Shown here: piece by piece, positions 24,839 to 31,101 of the stretch
Numbering within the stretch: position 1 is the first letter of the stretch
How the letters are laid out: each line of letters begins with the position of its first letter
The notes under the pieces: generated by a model
What the model was told of the DNA's origin: nothing
What the model saw: the letters and a program-made list of their open reading frames with translations, nothing else
Database searches by the model: none
Assembly: GCA_036259835.1 (NCBI GenBank)
Contig: DATABA010000089.1
Coordinates: 1 to 31,101 of the forward strand
Source of the DNA: JALYGK01 sp036259835
GTDB lineage: Bacteria; Actinomycetota; UBA4738
Reading direction: 5' to 3'
DNA: 31,101 nt
Program-made: the position numbers and the translations under genes

Positions 24839-26179
24839 CTAGGACCTACGGAACCCGGCGTAGAACATCGCGTCGGTGTCGTGGCGGTGGGGCCAGAGGC
24901 GGTGAGTGGGTGCAGGGCCGTCCGGTCCCGGCACCGAAAGCGGTTCGAAGTCGGGCCGTTTTGCCACAAACGCCCTCACCGCGGCGTCGGTCTCGGCCGG
25001 GGGGAAAGTGCATACCGAGTAGACGAGGCGGCCTTCGGGTCGAACCAGATCGGCTACACCGAGCAGGATGCTCACCTGAAGCCGGGCGAGGCGGGCCAGA
25101 TCCTCACGGCGGGGTCGCCACAAGAGTTCGGGCCGTCGCCGAGCCGCACCGACTCCCGAGCACGGTGCGTCGACCAGGACCGCGTCGAACGGACCCCTGA
25201 CCGCAGGGTGCCGGGCGTCTTGAACGAGGACCCGGGCAGGTGTGGCGAGGCGAGCCGCGACCTGCGCGACCAGCCGGGCCCGTCGGGGATGGGCGTCACC
25301 CGCAACGACCAACCCGGCAGATCCGGCGCAACACGCCAGGTAGGTGGTCTTCCCGCCTGGACCAGCGCAGGCGTCGAGGATCCGCTCGCCGGGACTCGCA
25401 TCCACCGCGGCCGCCACCAGGACTGAGGCCTCGTCCTGCACGACGAACCAACCGTCGTGGTACCCCGGCAATTGCGACGGCGCGGCCGAACCGACCCGAA
25501 GGACGTCCGGGTGGTGCGGACCACGTCGCGTGGTGAACCCCTCAGCGCTCAATCGTTCTTCCAGGACGTCGGCTCGGACACGGCACGCGTTCGCGCGAAT
25601 CGACAGATCCGTACGAGAAGCAAGCGCCGTTGCGGCGGTCGCAACTTCGTCCGGTGGAAGGACCCGTCGAAGCTCCGCGACCGCCCATTCCGCCAGGCCG
25701 GTCCGGCCCGAAATGCTTTCGTCGTCTTCGCCGGCCGGTTCATCCGGAGAACGCCGAGCGATGTTCCTCAGAACGGCGTTGACGAAGCCGCGGTGATGAC
25801 CGGCGGCGAGATTCACCGATTCGGACACCGCTGCATGCGCCGGAACTCTGGAGAACAGCACCTGGTACACGCCAAGTCGGAGGATGGCGAGCGCCTCCGC
25901 GTCGATCGCTTCGAGGGGTCGGGCCGAGGCCTCCGCGATGGCCCGATCCAGCTGGAGCTTCCGCCGGAGCGTGCCGTAGAGGAGGTCCGCCGCGAGCTGA
26001 CGATCCCGCACGTCAAGCCTCGAGCGCTCGAGCTCCGCGGCGAGCGTCAGGTTCGAGTAGGCGCCGCTCTCGGTGACGCGGCGGAGGGCTCGGAGTGCGA
26101 CGGTTCTGGCGTTCGGCGCGCCACTCGATCCGTGCGCTCCGCTGCGCCGGCGTCGACTGGCGTCCTCAGGCTCCGCCAA
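24839..26179 (-). CDS. rsmB: 16S rRNA m5C967 methyltransferase
   Basis: About 446 residues. The N-terminal NusB-like RNA-binding domain (about 25-145) includes RTVALRALRRV and LAILRLGVYQVLFS. The RsmB/Nop2 methyltransferase domain has SAM motif ILDACAGPGGKTTYLA (269-278 core), DAPCSGVGAARRRPELLW (Cys339) and SVCTFPPAET (Cys390, the likely nucleophile position, where TC is usual). The start is uncertain: TTG at 26179 gives a 14-nt overlap with fmt, while an in-frame GTG at 26221 has a better Shine-Dalgarno (AGAGG, 6-7 nt) and a 56-nt overlap. The longer frame to 26326 is a shadow of fmt. Confidence 0.93.
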   Translation of the reverse strand: MAEPEDASRRRRSGAHGSSGAPNARTVALRALRRVTESGAYSNLTLAAELERSRLDVRDRQLAADLLYGTLRRKLQLDRAIAEASARPLEAIDAEALAILRLGVYQVLFSRVPAHAAVSESVNLAAGHHRGFVNAVLRNIARRSPDEPAGEDDESISGRTGLAEWAVAELRRVLPPDEVATAATALASRTDLSIRANACRVRADVLEERLSAEGFTTRRGPHHPDVLRVGSAAPSQLPGYHDGWFVVQDEASVLVAAAVDASPGERILDACAGPGGKTTYLACCAGSAGLVVAGDAHPRRARLVAQVAARLATPARVLVQDARHPAVRGPFDAVLVDAPCSGVGAARRRPELLWRPRREDLARLARLQVSILLGVADLVRPEGRLVYSVCTFPPAETDAAVRAFVAKRPDFEPLSVPGPDGPAPTHRLWPHRHDTDAMFYAGFRRS

Positions 26180-27107
26180 GGATTTCGCCAACCTGTGGCC
26201 GGTAGCCGCGGACGAAGTCCGCACCGGACATCCTCTTTCGCCCCTCGGGTGCCAGCTCGTCGAGCCGGAGAAGTCCCCCGCCGGTGGCGACCGCAAGTCC
26301 TTCGTTCGATGCCACGACGATTTCACCCGGCGTCCGCGGCCGCTCGTCAGAACCTTCCAATGCCGATGCGCGGAACACCTTCAGGATCTTGCTGCGGAAC
26401 GTCGTCTGCGCGGCGGGCTCCGGAGCCATCGCCCGGACGAGAAGGGCGTTTCGCTCCGCCGGTAGATCCCAGTCGATGATTCGATCTTCGGGCCTGACTT
26501 TGGGGGCGTAGGTAGCGGCGGCGTCGTCTTGCCTTCGCTCTTCGAGCCGTCCGCCCTCGAGCTCATCCAGCGTTTCAACGAGAAGACGGCCTCCCAGCAC
26601 GGCGAGGCGTTCTCCGAGTGTTCCGGCGTCGTCTTCTGCGCGGATTGGTTCTACGGCCTGGAGGAGGATCGGCCCGGTGTCCATTCCGGCATCCATTCGG
26701 ATGGTCGTGACTCCAGTGGCCCGTTCGCCTTCCATGATGGCTCGCTGTACCGGGGCGGCCCCCCTGAGCTTCGGGAGAAGGGAGAAGTGCACGTTCACCG
26801 GAGCGACGGATGGCACCTCCAGAACCTCGGAGGGGAGGATCTCACCGTAAGCAACGACGGCCAGCGCGTCCGGCTCCGATGCCCTCAACGCGGTGAGTCC
26901 ACCGCCAGTCTTCACAGTCTCTGTCTCGACCAGCGGCAGGTCGAGGCGTTCGGCGGCTTCAGCGACCGGGGTCCTCACCAACGCGTTTCCGCGTCCCGCC
27001 GGTCGGGCGACCCGGGTCACTACGAGCGAAACGTCGTGCGAAGAGGCCGCCAGCGCCTCGAGCGACGACACCGACGACGGTGCGTTTCCGAGGAAGGTGA
27101 CGCGCAC
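26166..27107 (-). CDS. fmt: Methionyl-tRNA formyltransferase
   Basis: The enzyme formylates initiator Met-tRNA using 10-formyl-tetrahydrofolate. The 313 residues show the catalytic set Asn105, His107 and Asp143 in VNVHFSLLPKLRGAAP and MDAGMDTGP, matching E. coli numbering to within one residue. The C-terminal tRNA-binding domain contains WDLPAERNALLVRAM. The folate loop SLLPKLRGAAPVQ is intact. It starts at GTG 27107, with GGAG 9 nt upstream overlapping the def stop, and runs into rsmB. With def it forms the formyl-methionine cycle. Confidence 0.96.
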   Translation of the reverse strand: MRVTFLGNAPSSVSSLEALAASSHDVSLVVTRVARPAGRGNALVRTPVAEAAERLDLPLVETETVKTGGGLTALRASEPDALAVVAYGEILPSEVLEVPSVAPVNVHFSLLPKLRGAAPVQRAIMEGERATGVTTIRMDAGMDTGPILLQAVEPIRAEDDAGTLGERLAVLGGRLLVETLDELEGGRLEERRQDDAAATYAPKVRPEDRIIDWDLPAERNALLVRAMAPEPAAQTTFRSKILKVFRASALEGSDERPRTPGEIVVASNEGLAVATGGGLLRLDELAPEGRKRMSGADFVRGYRPQVGEILGGA

Positions 27108-27113
27108 CGGGCG

Positions 27114-27644
27114 TCACTCCGGACGAGGGCGAGCCGAGCGTCCTGGTCGCGGGTTGAGGTCCTGGTCGCGAAGGCTCGCCATGGCTTCGCGACGGTCACG
27201 TTCGGGGAGCCTGTCGATGAATAGCGTCCCGTCCAGGTGATCCGTCTCGTGCTGGAAGATCCTCGCCACCAGCCCCTCTCCCTCGAACAAGACCGGATTG
27301 CCGTCCAGATCGAGGCCATCGACGCGGGCACGGAGAGCCCGTGGGCTCGCGTACCAAAGTCCCGGGATGGACAGACACCCCTCATCTTCCACTTGCGAGC
27401 CGTCAAGGCCGGACAGGATGGGATTCGCCACAGCATGCGGCCCGGATCCATCGTTCGCATCGAAGACGAAGAACCGGAGCGATAGGCCGACCTGCGGGGC
27501 GGCGAGGCCAACCCCCGGCGCGTCGTACATCGTCTCGAGCATGTCCTCATACAGGCGCTTGAGGACGTGGTCGAAGGACTCGACGGCCTGCGCCAATTCC
27601 CGAAGGACGGGGTCGCCGAGCCTGCGGATTGGAAGTACCGTCAA
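27114..27644 (-). CDS. def: Peptide deformylase
   Basis: A metalloenzyme that removes the formyl group from new proteins, 176 residues. All three motifs are present: GVGLAAPQ (44-51), EGCLS (88-92, metal ligand Cys90) and HETDH (132-136). The start is TTG 27644: family homology begins with TVLPIRRLGDPVLR and GAGG lies 8 nt upstream. A GTG at 27680 would overlap priA by 26 nt and add non-homologous residues. A short Arg/Pro-rich tail follows the catalytic domain. The gene follows priA by 10 nt and precedes fmt by 6 nt. Confidence 0.96.
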   Translation of the reverse strand: MTVLPIRRLGDPVLRELAQAVESFDHVLKRLYEDMLETMYDAPGVGLAAPQVGLSLRFFVFDANDGSGPHAVANPILSGLDGSQVEDEGCLSIPGLWYASPRALRARVDGLDLDGNPVLFEGEGLVARIFQHETDHLDGTLFIDRLPERDRREAMASLRDQDLNPRPGRSARPRPE

Positions 27645-27654
27645 CGACGACGCC

Positions 27655-29445
27655 TCACAACTGCGGCTCCGCTTCGACACGATCCACAGTGCCCTCCGCG
27701 GCGAGCCGGAGAACCGCGTTCCTGAACTCGGGGAGGCATTCCAGCGGGACGCTCACAAGGCAAACCGTAGAGCCCTCTCCCGACGTCGAGACCAGCGACG
27801 AACCGCCCGCCGCCGTGACCGATTCGACCAGACCTGAATTCCCGGTGATTCGGAACAGCGCGCGAAGAGGGTCGAACCCGGCATCCGTCCTTCGTTTCGC
27901 GTCGTTCTCCAGAAACCGAATGGGGTCCCACCTCACCAGCGCCTGGACGGCAGGATGAGCGGCGTGGCGCGTCTGCATGAGGACGCGCCCTCCCTCTGAA
28001 CGAGGTCCGGCCCACGCGGAAGCTTCCATCCACGTCGCCACAGCACGTTCGGCAGCGTGGATCCCTGGCCTCGATAGCGCACGATCAGGATCGAGGATCG
28101 CCACGACGTCCACCCGGATGCGTCCCCAGTCCTTCACCGCAGCCGCGGTCCCGACCATGACGTCTTCACCGGGCGGCGACGACGCCTCGTCTGCTGCGTA
28201 CTGCGTGACGCGTCGCCCGAGGGTTCGCTCAGCCCACTCCGCAACCCGCTCCACGCCGCCACGTTCGACGCCGAACTGTTGAGCGCCACAGACTGCACAG
28301 GTGCCGGCCGAGGCACATACGGAGCACGTCGCCGTCCCCCGCTCGACCACAATTGCCCCTCCGCAGCGGACGCACGCTGCGGCCGAGCCGCATGAACGGC
28401 ATACCCGCGCGACCCCATAGCCACGGCGCGACACGATGAGTGCCGCCGTCCGCACCCTCTTCAAGAGACCCGCCAGGCGAACCGAACGGTCTTCCGCCTC
28501 TGGGGCGGTGGTTTCGACGAGCGGTGCGGCGGCACGCTCGGCGGCGCGGTCGGGGCGGAAGACGGAAATTGCGCCCGAGCGGCACGCCACGGCGGTCTCG
28601 ACGGATGGCGTGAGACCAGCCAGGACGCAGGCCGCTCCTTCCACTCCGGCACGCGCGATCGCCACATCCCGGACGTGGTAGTACGGAGCACGGTCCTCGC
28701 GATGGCCTGGATGAACCTCCCGACTGATCCACAGCAGTCCCACGTGCGGCAGCGGCGCGAACACCGCGGGACGGGTCCCCACCACCACGTCGAAGCGGCC
28801 GTCGAGGATTTCCAACCACGTCCGATAACGAGACCGTTGGTCCCCGCCCAGGAAGGCAACCGCGCGATCGGTCCACGTGTCGAGGACGGCAGCCGCGGTA
28901 GCCGGGAGCGGCTCCGTCTCGGGAACCAGAACAATTGCCTGCTTTCCCGCCGCCAGACATTCCTCGACAGCGGCCAGGCACACGTCGGCCTCTTCATCCG
29001 GGAGCGGTCGCAACCATGAGGTTCGGCCGGGTTCGAGGACCGAGGAAGCCCTCCCGTACCGGTCAAGGGTGGCTTTGCGAGGAGCCCTCTTCGCGGGTGC
29101 CACGCCGGCGACTCGGGGACCACGCGGGCGCCCTTCTTCGCTCACCACGCGAGGAGGATGCGAGCGCTCGATGACCGTCGACAGCGGGGCGATGTAGCGC
29201 TCCCGCATCCAGCGAAACAGCGACAACAGCTTTTCGTCAAAGAACCGAACGGACGACTTCACCCTGCGGATCTGAAGGAGGCGGCCGGCCGTGGGCGTCT
29301 CAGCCGAACGTCCGAGGATCCATCCGTCGACGTTCCGGCCGTGAAACGGAACGGAAACCAGGCTTCCCATCCCCGCCCCGGCGTCTTCGTCCACGAGGTA
29401 GGTGAAGGGCCTGTCGAGCGATAGCCGGGGAACGGCGACGGACAC
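27655..29445 (-). CDS. priA: PriA-like primosomal protein N', helicase motifs lost
   Basis: Replication-restart protein of 596 residues. The N-terminal DNA-binding domain begins VAVPRLSLDRPFTYLV. The region where a helicase Walker A should be reads ECLAAGKQAIVLVPET, with no GSGKT, and the DEAH-like site is replaced by SREVHPGHREDRAPYYHVRD. Four CxxC pairs for two zinc ions are kept (CRSC, CVRC, CSVC, CAVC). Loss of ATPase motifs is the known state of actinobacterial PriA, so it is a family trait, not local decay. The start is GTG 29445, 44 nt after metK, with no strong Shine-Dalgarno. Confidence 0.92.
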   Translation of the reverse strand: MSVAVPRLSLDRPFTYLVDEDAGAGMGSLVSVPFHGRNVDGWILGRSAETPTAGRLLQIRRVKSSVRFFDEKLLSLFRWMRERYIAPLSTVIERSHPPRVVSEEGRPRGPRVAGVAPAKRAPRKATLDRYGRASSVLEPGRTSWLRPLPDEEADVCLAAVEECLAAGKQAIVLVPETEPLPATAAAVLDTWTDRAVAFLGGDQRSRYRTWLEILDGRFDVVVGTRPAVFAPLPHVGLLWISREVHPGHREDRAPYYHVRDVAIARAGVEGAACVLAGLTPSVETAVACRSGAISVFRPDRAAERAAAPLVETTAPEAEDRSVRLAGLLKRVRTAALIVSRRGYGVARVCRSCGSAAACVRCGGAIVVERGTATCSVCASAGTCAVCGAQQFGVERGGVERVAEWAERTLGRRVTQYAADEASSPPGEDVMVGTAAAVKDWGRIRVDVVAILDPDRALSRPGIHAAERAVATWMEASAWAGPRSEGGRVLMQTRHAAHPAVQALVRWDPIRFLENDAKRRTDAGFDPLRALFRITGNSGLVESVTAAGGSSLVSTSGEGSTVCLVSVPLECLPEFRNAVLRLAAEGTVDRVEAEPQL

Positions 29446-29489
29446 GTCGACAGGGCCGGAAAGGCGGTTTGGTTCGGGCCTCGTGGTCG

Positions 29490-30674
29490 TTAGTCGAACG
29501 CCCGACGGATGTCGTCGGCGCGGTCGGTCTCCTCCCAGGAGAAGCCCTTCCGCCCGAAGTGCCCGTAGGCAGCCGTTTCCCGATAGATCGGGCGGCGCAG
29601 GTCGAGCTGTTCGATGATCGCTGCGGGGCGGAAGTCGAACGCCTCGCGAACGACCTCCTCCAGGCGGCGCGGATCGGCCTCAGACGTTCCGAATGTGTCC
29701 AGAGACAGCGAGACCGGATGTGCCGTCCCGATTGCATAGGCGACCTGAAGCTGGACGCGTTCGGCGACGCCCGAAGCGACGATGTTCTTGGCCACGTACC
29801 GTCCCATGTAGGCAGCCGACCGGTCGACCTTGGTGGGGTCCTTTCCGGAGAAGCAGCCGCCGCCATGCGGAGCCATGGACCCGTAGCTGTCGACCATGAT
29901 CTTTCGGCCGGTCAGCCCCGTGTCGGCTTTGGGACCTCCAATCTCGAACCTTCCCGTCGGATTGACCAGGATGCGAACTGTTTCCGCGTCCAGCGCCATC
30001 TCGCGGAGCACCGGATCGATCACCTCATCCTTGATGTCCGGTGCGAGCAACGACTCGACGTCGACGTCTTCCTTGTGCTGCGCCGAGATAACGATTGTGT
30101 TCACCCGTACGGCACGCCCGTCCTCGTACTCGATCGTGACCTGGCTCTTCCCGTCGGGGCGAAGGTACGGAAGGAGACCGGCCTTGCGGACATCGGCGAG
30201 CCGCTTCGCCAGCCGGTGGGCGACGGCGATCGGCATCGGCATCAGCTCTTCGGTCTCGGTGCACGCGTAGCCGATCATCATTCCCTGGTCGCCGGCGCCG
30301 AGCTCGTCGTAAGGGTCGTGGTCCTTGCCTCGAGCCTCCAGCGCGGTATCCACACCGATGGCGATGTCGGCCGACTGCTCCTGGATCGCCACGACCACTC
30401 CGCACGTGTCGCCGTCGATGCCGAATTTCGCATCCGTGTATCCGATGCTCGTGATGGTGTCCCGGACCACCTTCGGAACGTCCACGTACGTTTTCGTGGT
30501 GATTTCGCCGGCGACGATCGCCACGCCGGTGGTGACCAGCGTCTCGCACGCCACGCGACCCATGGGGTCGTCGGCCATGATCGCGTCGAGGACCGCGTCC
30601 GAGATCTGGTCGGCCAGCTTGTCGGGATGGCCTTCGGTGACCGACTCGGAAGTGAAGAGATAGCGCGACGGCAT
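29490..30674 (-). CDS. metK: S-adenosylmethionine synthetase
   Basis: The enzyme makes SAM from methionine and ATP; three SAM-using methyltransferases lie in this window. The 394 residues include SESVTEGHPDKLADQISDA, GAGDQGMMIGYA and GGGCFSGKDPTKVDRSAAY, all intact. Length is normal. The ATG at 30674 has no Shine-Dalgarno, but TATAAT lies 9 nt upstream and overlaps the coaBC stop codon, which suggests a near-leaderless transcript. No SAM riboswitch fits in the 10-bp gap. Confidence 0.98.
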   Translation of the reverse strand: MPSRYLFTSESVTEGHPDKLADQISDAVLDAIMADDPMGRVACETLVTTGVAIVAGEITTKTYVDVPKVVRDTITSIGYTDAKFGIDGDTCGVVVAIQEQSADIAIGVDTALEARGKDHDPYDELGAGDQGMMIGYACTETEELMPMPIAVAHRLAKRLADVRKAGLLPYLRPDGKSQVTIEYEDGRAVRVNTIVISAQHKEDVDVESLLAPDIKDEVIDPVLREMALDAETVRILVNPTGRFEIGGPKADTGLTGRKIMVDSYGSMAPHGGGCFSGKDPTKVDRSAAYMGRYVAKNIVASGVAERVQLQVAYAIGTAHPVSLSLDTFGTSEADPRRLEEVVREAFDFRPAAIIEQLDLRRPIYRETAAYGHFGRKGFSWEETDRADDIRRAFD

Positions 30675-30683
30675 AACCGGCGG

Positions 30684-30689
30684 ATTATA
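30684..30689 (-). promoter_or_regulatory. -10 box of metK overlapping the coaBC stop
   Basis: A consensus TATAAT on the minus strand includes the TAA stop of coaBC and ends 9 nt before the metK ATG. The -35 region is poor. It suggests metK has its own promoter inside the operon. Confidence 0.5.
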
Positions 30690-31101
30690 TATGCCGGGTC
30701 TGGCCGCTCAGCAGGGACACGAGTCGATCGCAGATCGCCGCTGCCAGCTCCTGCTTCGTCCAGATGCGAGGCGCGACGTCGCTCTCTTCACGGGACAGAA
30801 TGGCCGCGCGATCGGTCTCAGACCCGAATCCCGTTCCGGCTCTGCCGACTTCGTTCACCACGATGAAATCTAGGTTTTTCTCGCCGAGCTTCCGGCGGCC
30901 TTCGGATTCGAGGTCGCCGGTCTCCGCGGCGAACCCCACCAGGACCTGGCGCTCTTTCTTCTTCCCGAGAGCGGAGAGAATGTCGGTGGTCGGCTCGAGT
31001 ACCAGCGAAGGCGGTCCATCCTCTTTCTTCATCTTGCCGGAAACGGCGCTGGTCGGCCGCCAGTCGGCGACCGCGGTGGTCATGGCGGCCGCGGTCGCCG
31101 A
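30685..31101 (-). CDS. coaBC: Phosphopantothenoylcysteine synthetase/decarboxylase, C-terminal part
   Basis: Only the last 138 codons or so are in the window; the gene continues past base 31101. The visible part belongs to the CoaB (phosphopantothenate-cysteine ligase) half used in coenzyme A synthesis: AAAMTTAVADWRPTSAVSGK, KMKK, LEPTTDILSALG, VGFAAETGDLE, KNLDFIVVNEVG. The Met at 31083 lies inside the conserved AMTTAVADWRP motif and is not the start. It lies just upstream of metK, as in many Actinobacteria. Confidence 0.94.
   Translation of the reverse strand, partial: SATAAAMTTAVADWRPTSAVSGKMKKEDGPPSLVLEPTTDILSALGKKKERQVLVGFAAETGDLESEGRRKLGEKNLDFIVVNEVGRAGTGFGSETDRAAILSREESDVAPRIWTKQELAAAICDRLVSLLSGQTRHI

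Noticed and set aside
30675..30684. SAM riboswitch before metK
   Set aside because: The gap to coaBC is 10 bp and holds no aptamer.
29469..30866. Plus-strand open frame of 465 codons opposite metK
   Set aside because: Antisense to a fully conserved metK; no protein features of its own.

Overview
The window is a high-GC bacterial chromosome segment made almost entirely of core genes. It most likely comes from a deep-branching actinomycetote. The 16S 5' end has an actinobacterial look. Two gene orders are ones I know from Actinobacteria: infC-rpmI-rplT-rRNA methyltransferase-pheS-pheT followed by an arg gene, and coaBC-metK-priA-def-fmt-rsmB-rpe-rib genes. PriA also lacks its helicase motifs, as in that phylum. 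I cannot assign a class or genus. I see no prophage, insertion sequence, tRNA or CRISPR array.

Layout. 1-139 is the 5' end of a 16S rRNA gene on the minus strand; its leader and promoter (140-511) sit just behind tyrS. The plus strand then carries a lipobox-bearing class A penicillin-binding protein and a nucleotide cyclase/STAND ATPase/TPR protein (1854-6856). 6861-8473 holds a divergent methyltransferase/dienelactone hydrolase pair sharing a 10-bp palindrome. 8511-10891 is a base-repair pair, a 3-methyladenine glycosylase overlapping polX. 10983-12403 holds a small exported protein convergent with argF, the two sharing one CTAG stop.

12466-18646 (minus) is the translation block infC-rpmI-rplT-[SpoU rRNA methyltransferase fused to a histidine-kinase-like module]-pheS-pheT. 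18829-19517 holds a cold-shock protein and a lone cupin. 19525-22943 is the riboflavin operon ribD-ribE-ribBA-ribH under an FMN riboswitch (23021-23148). 23207-31101 (minus) is coaBC(partial)-metK-priA-def-fmt-rsmB-rpe followed by a REC-GGDEF response regulator.

Working together: the rib genes make riboflavin from GTP and ribulose 5-phosphate, and rpe interconverts ribulose and xylulose 5-phosphates. def and fmt handle N-formylmethionine. pheST, tyrS, infC, L35, L20, rsmB and the SpoU enzyme serve translation and rRNA modification. The most unusual element is the in-frame fusion of a 2'-O-ribose rRNA methyltransferase to a HisKA/HATPase module whose phospho-acceptor His is kept but whose ATP-binding residues look lost. 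A second recurring signal is a TANNNT hexamer 7-9 nt before the start codon of several genes without a Shine-Dalgarno, which suggests frequent leaderless transcription. All calls are from reading the sequence; no database search was run.
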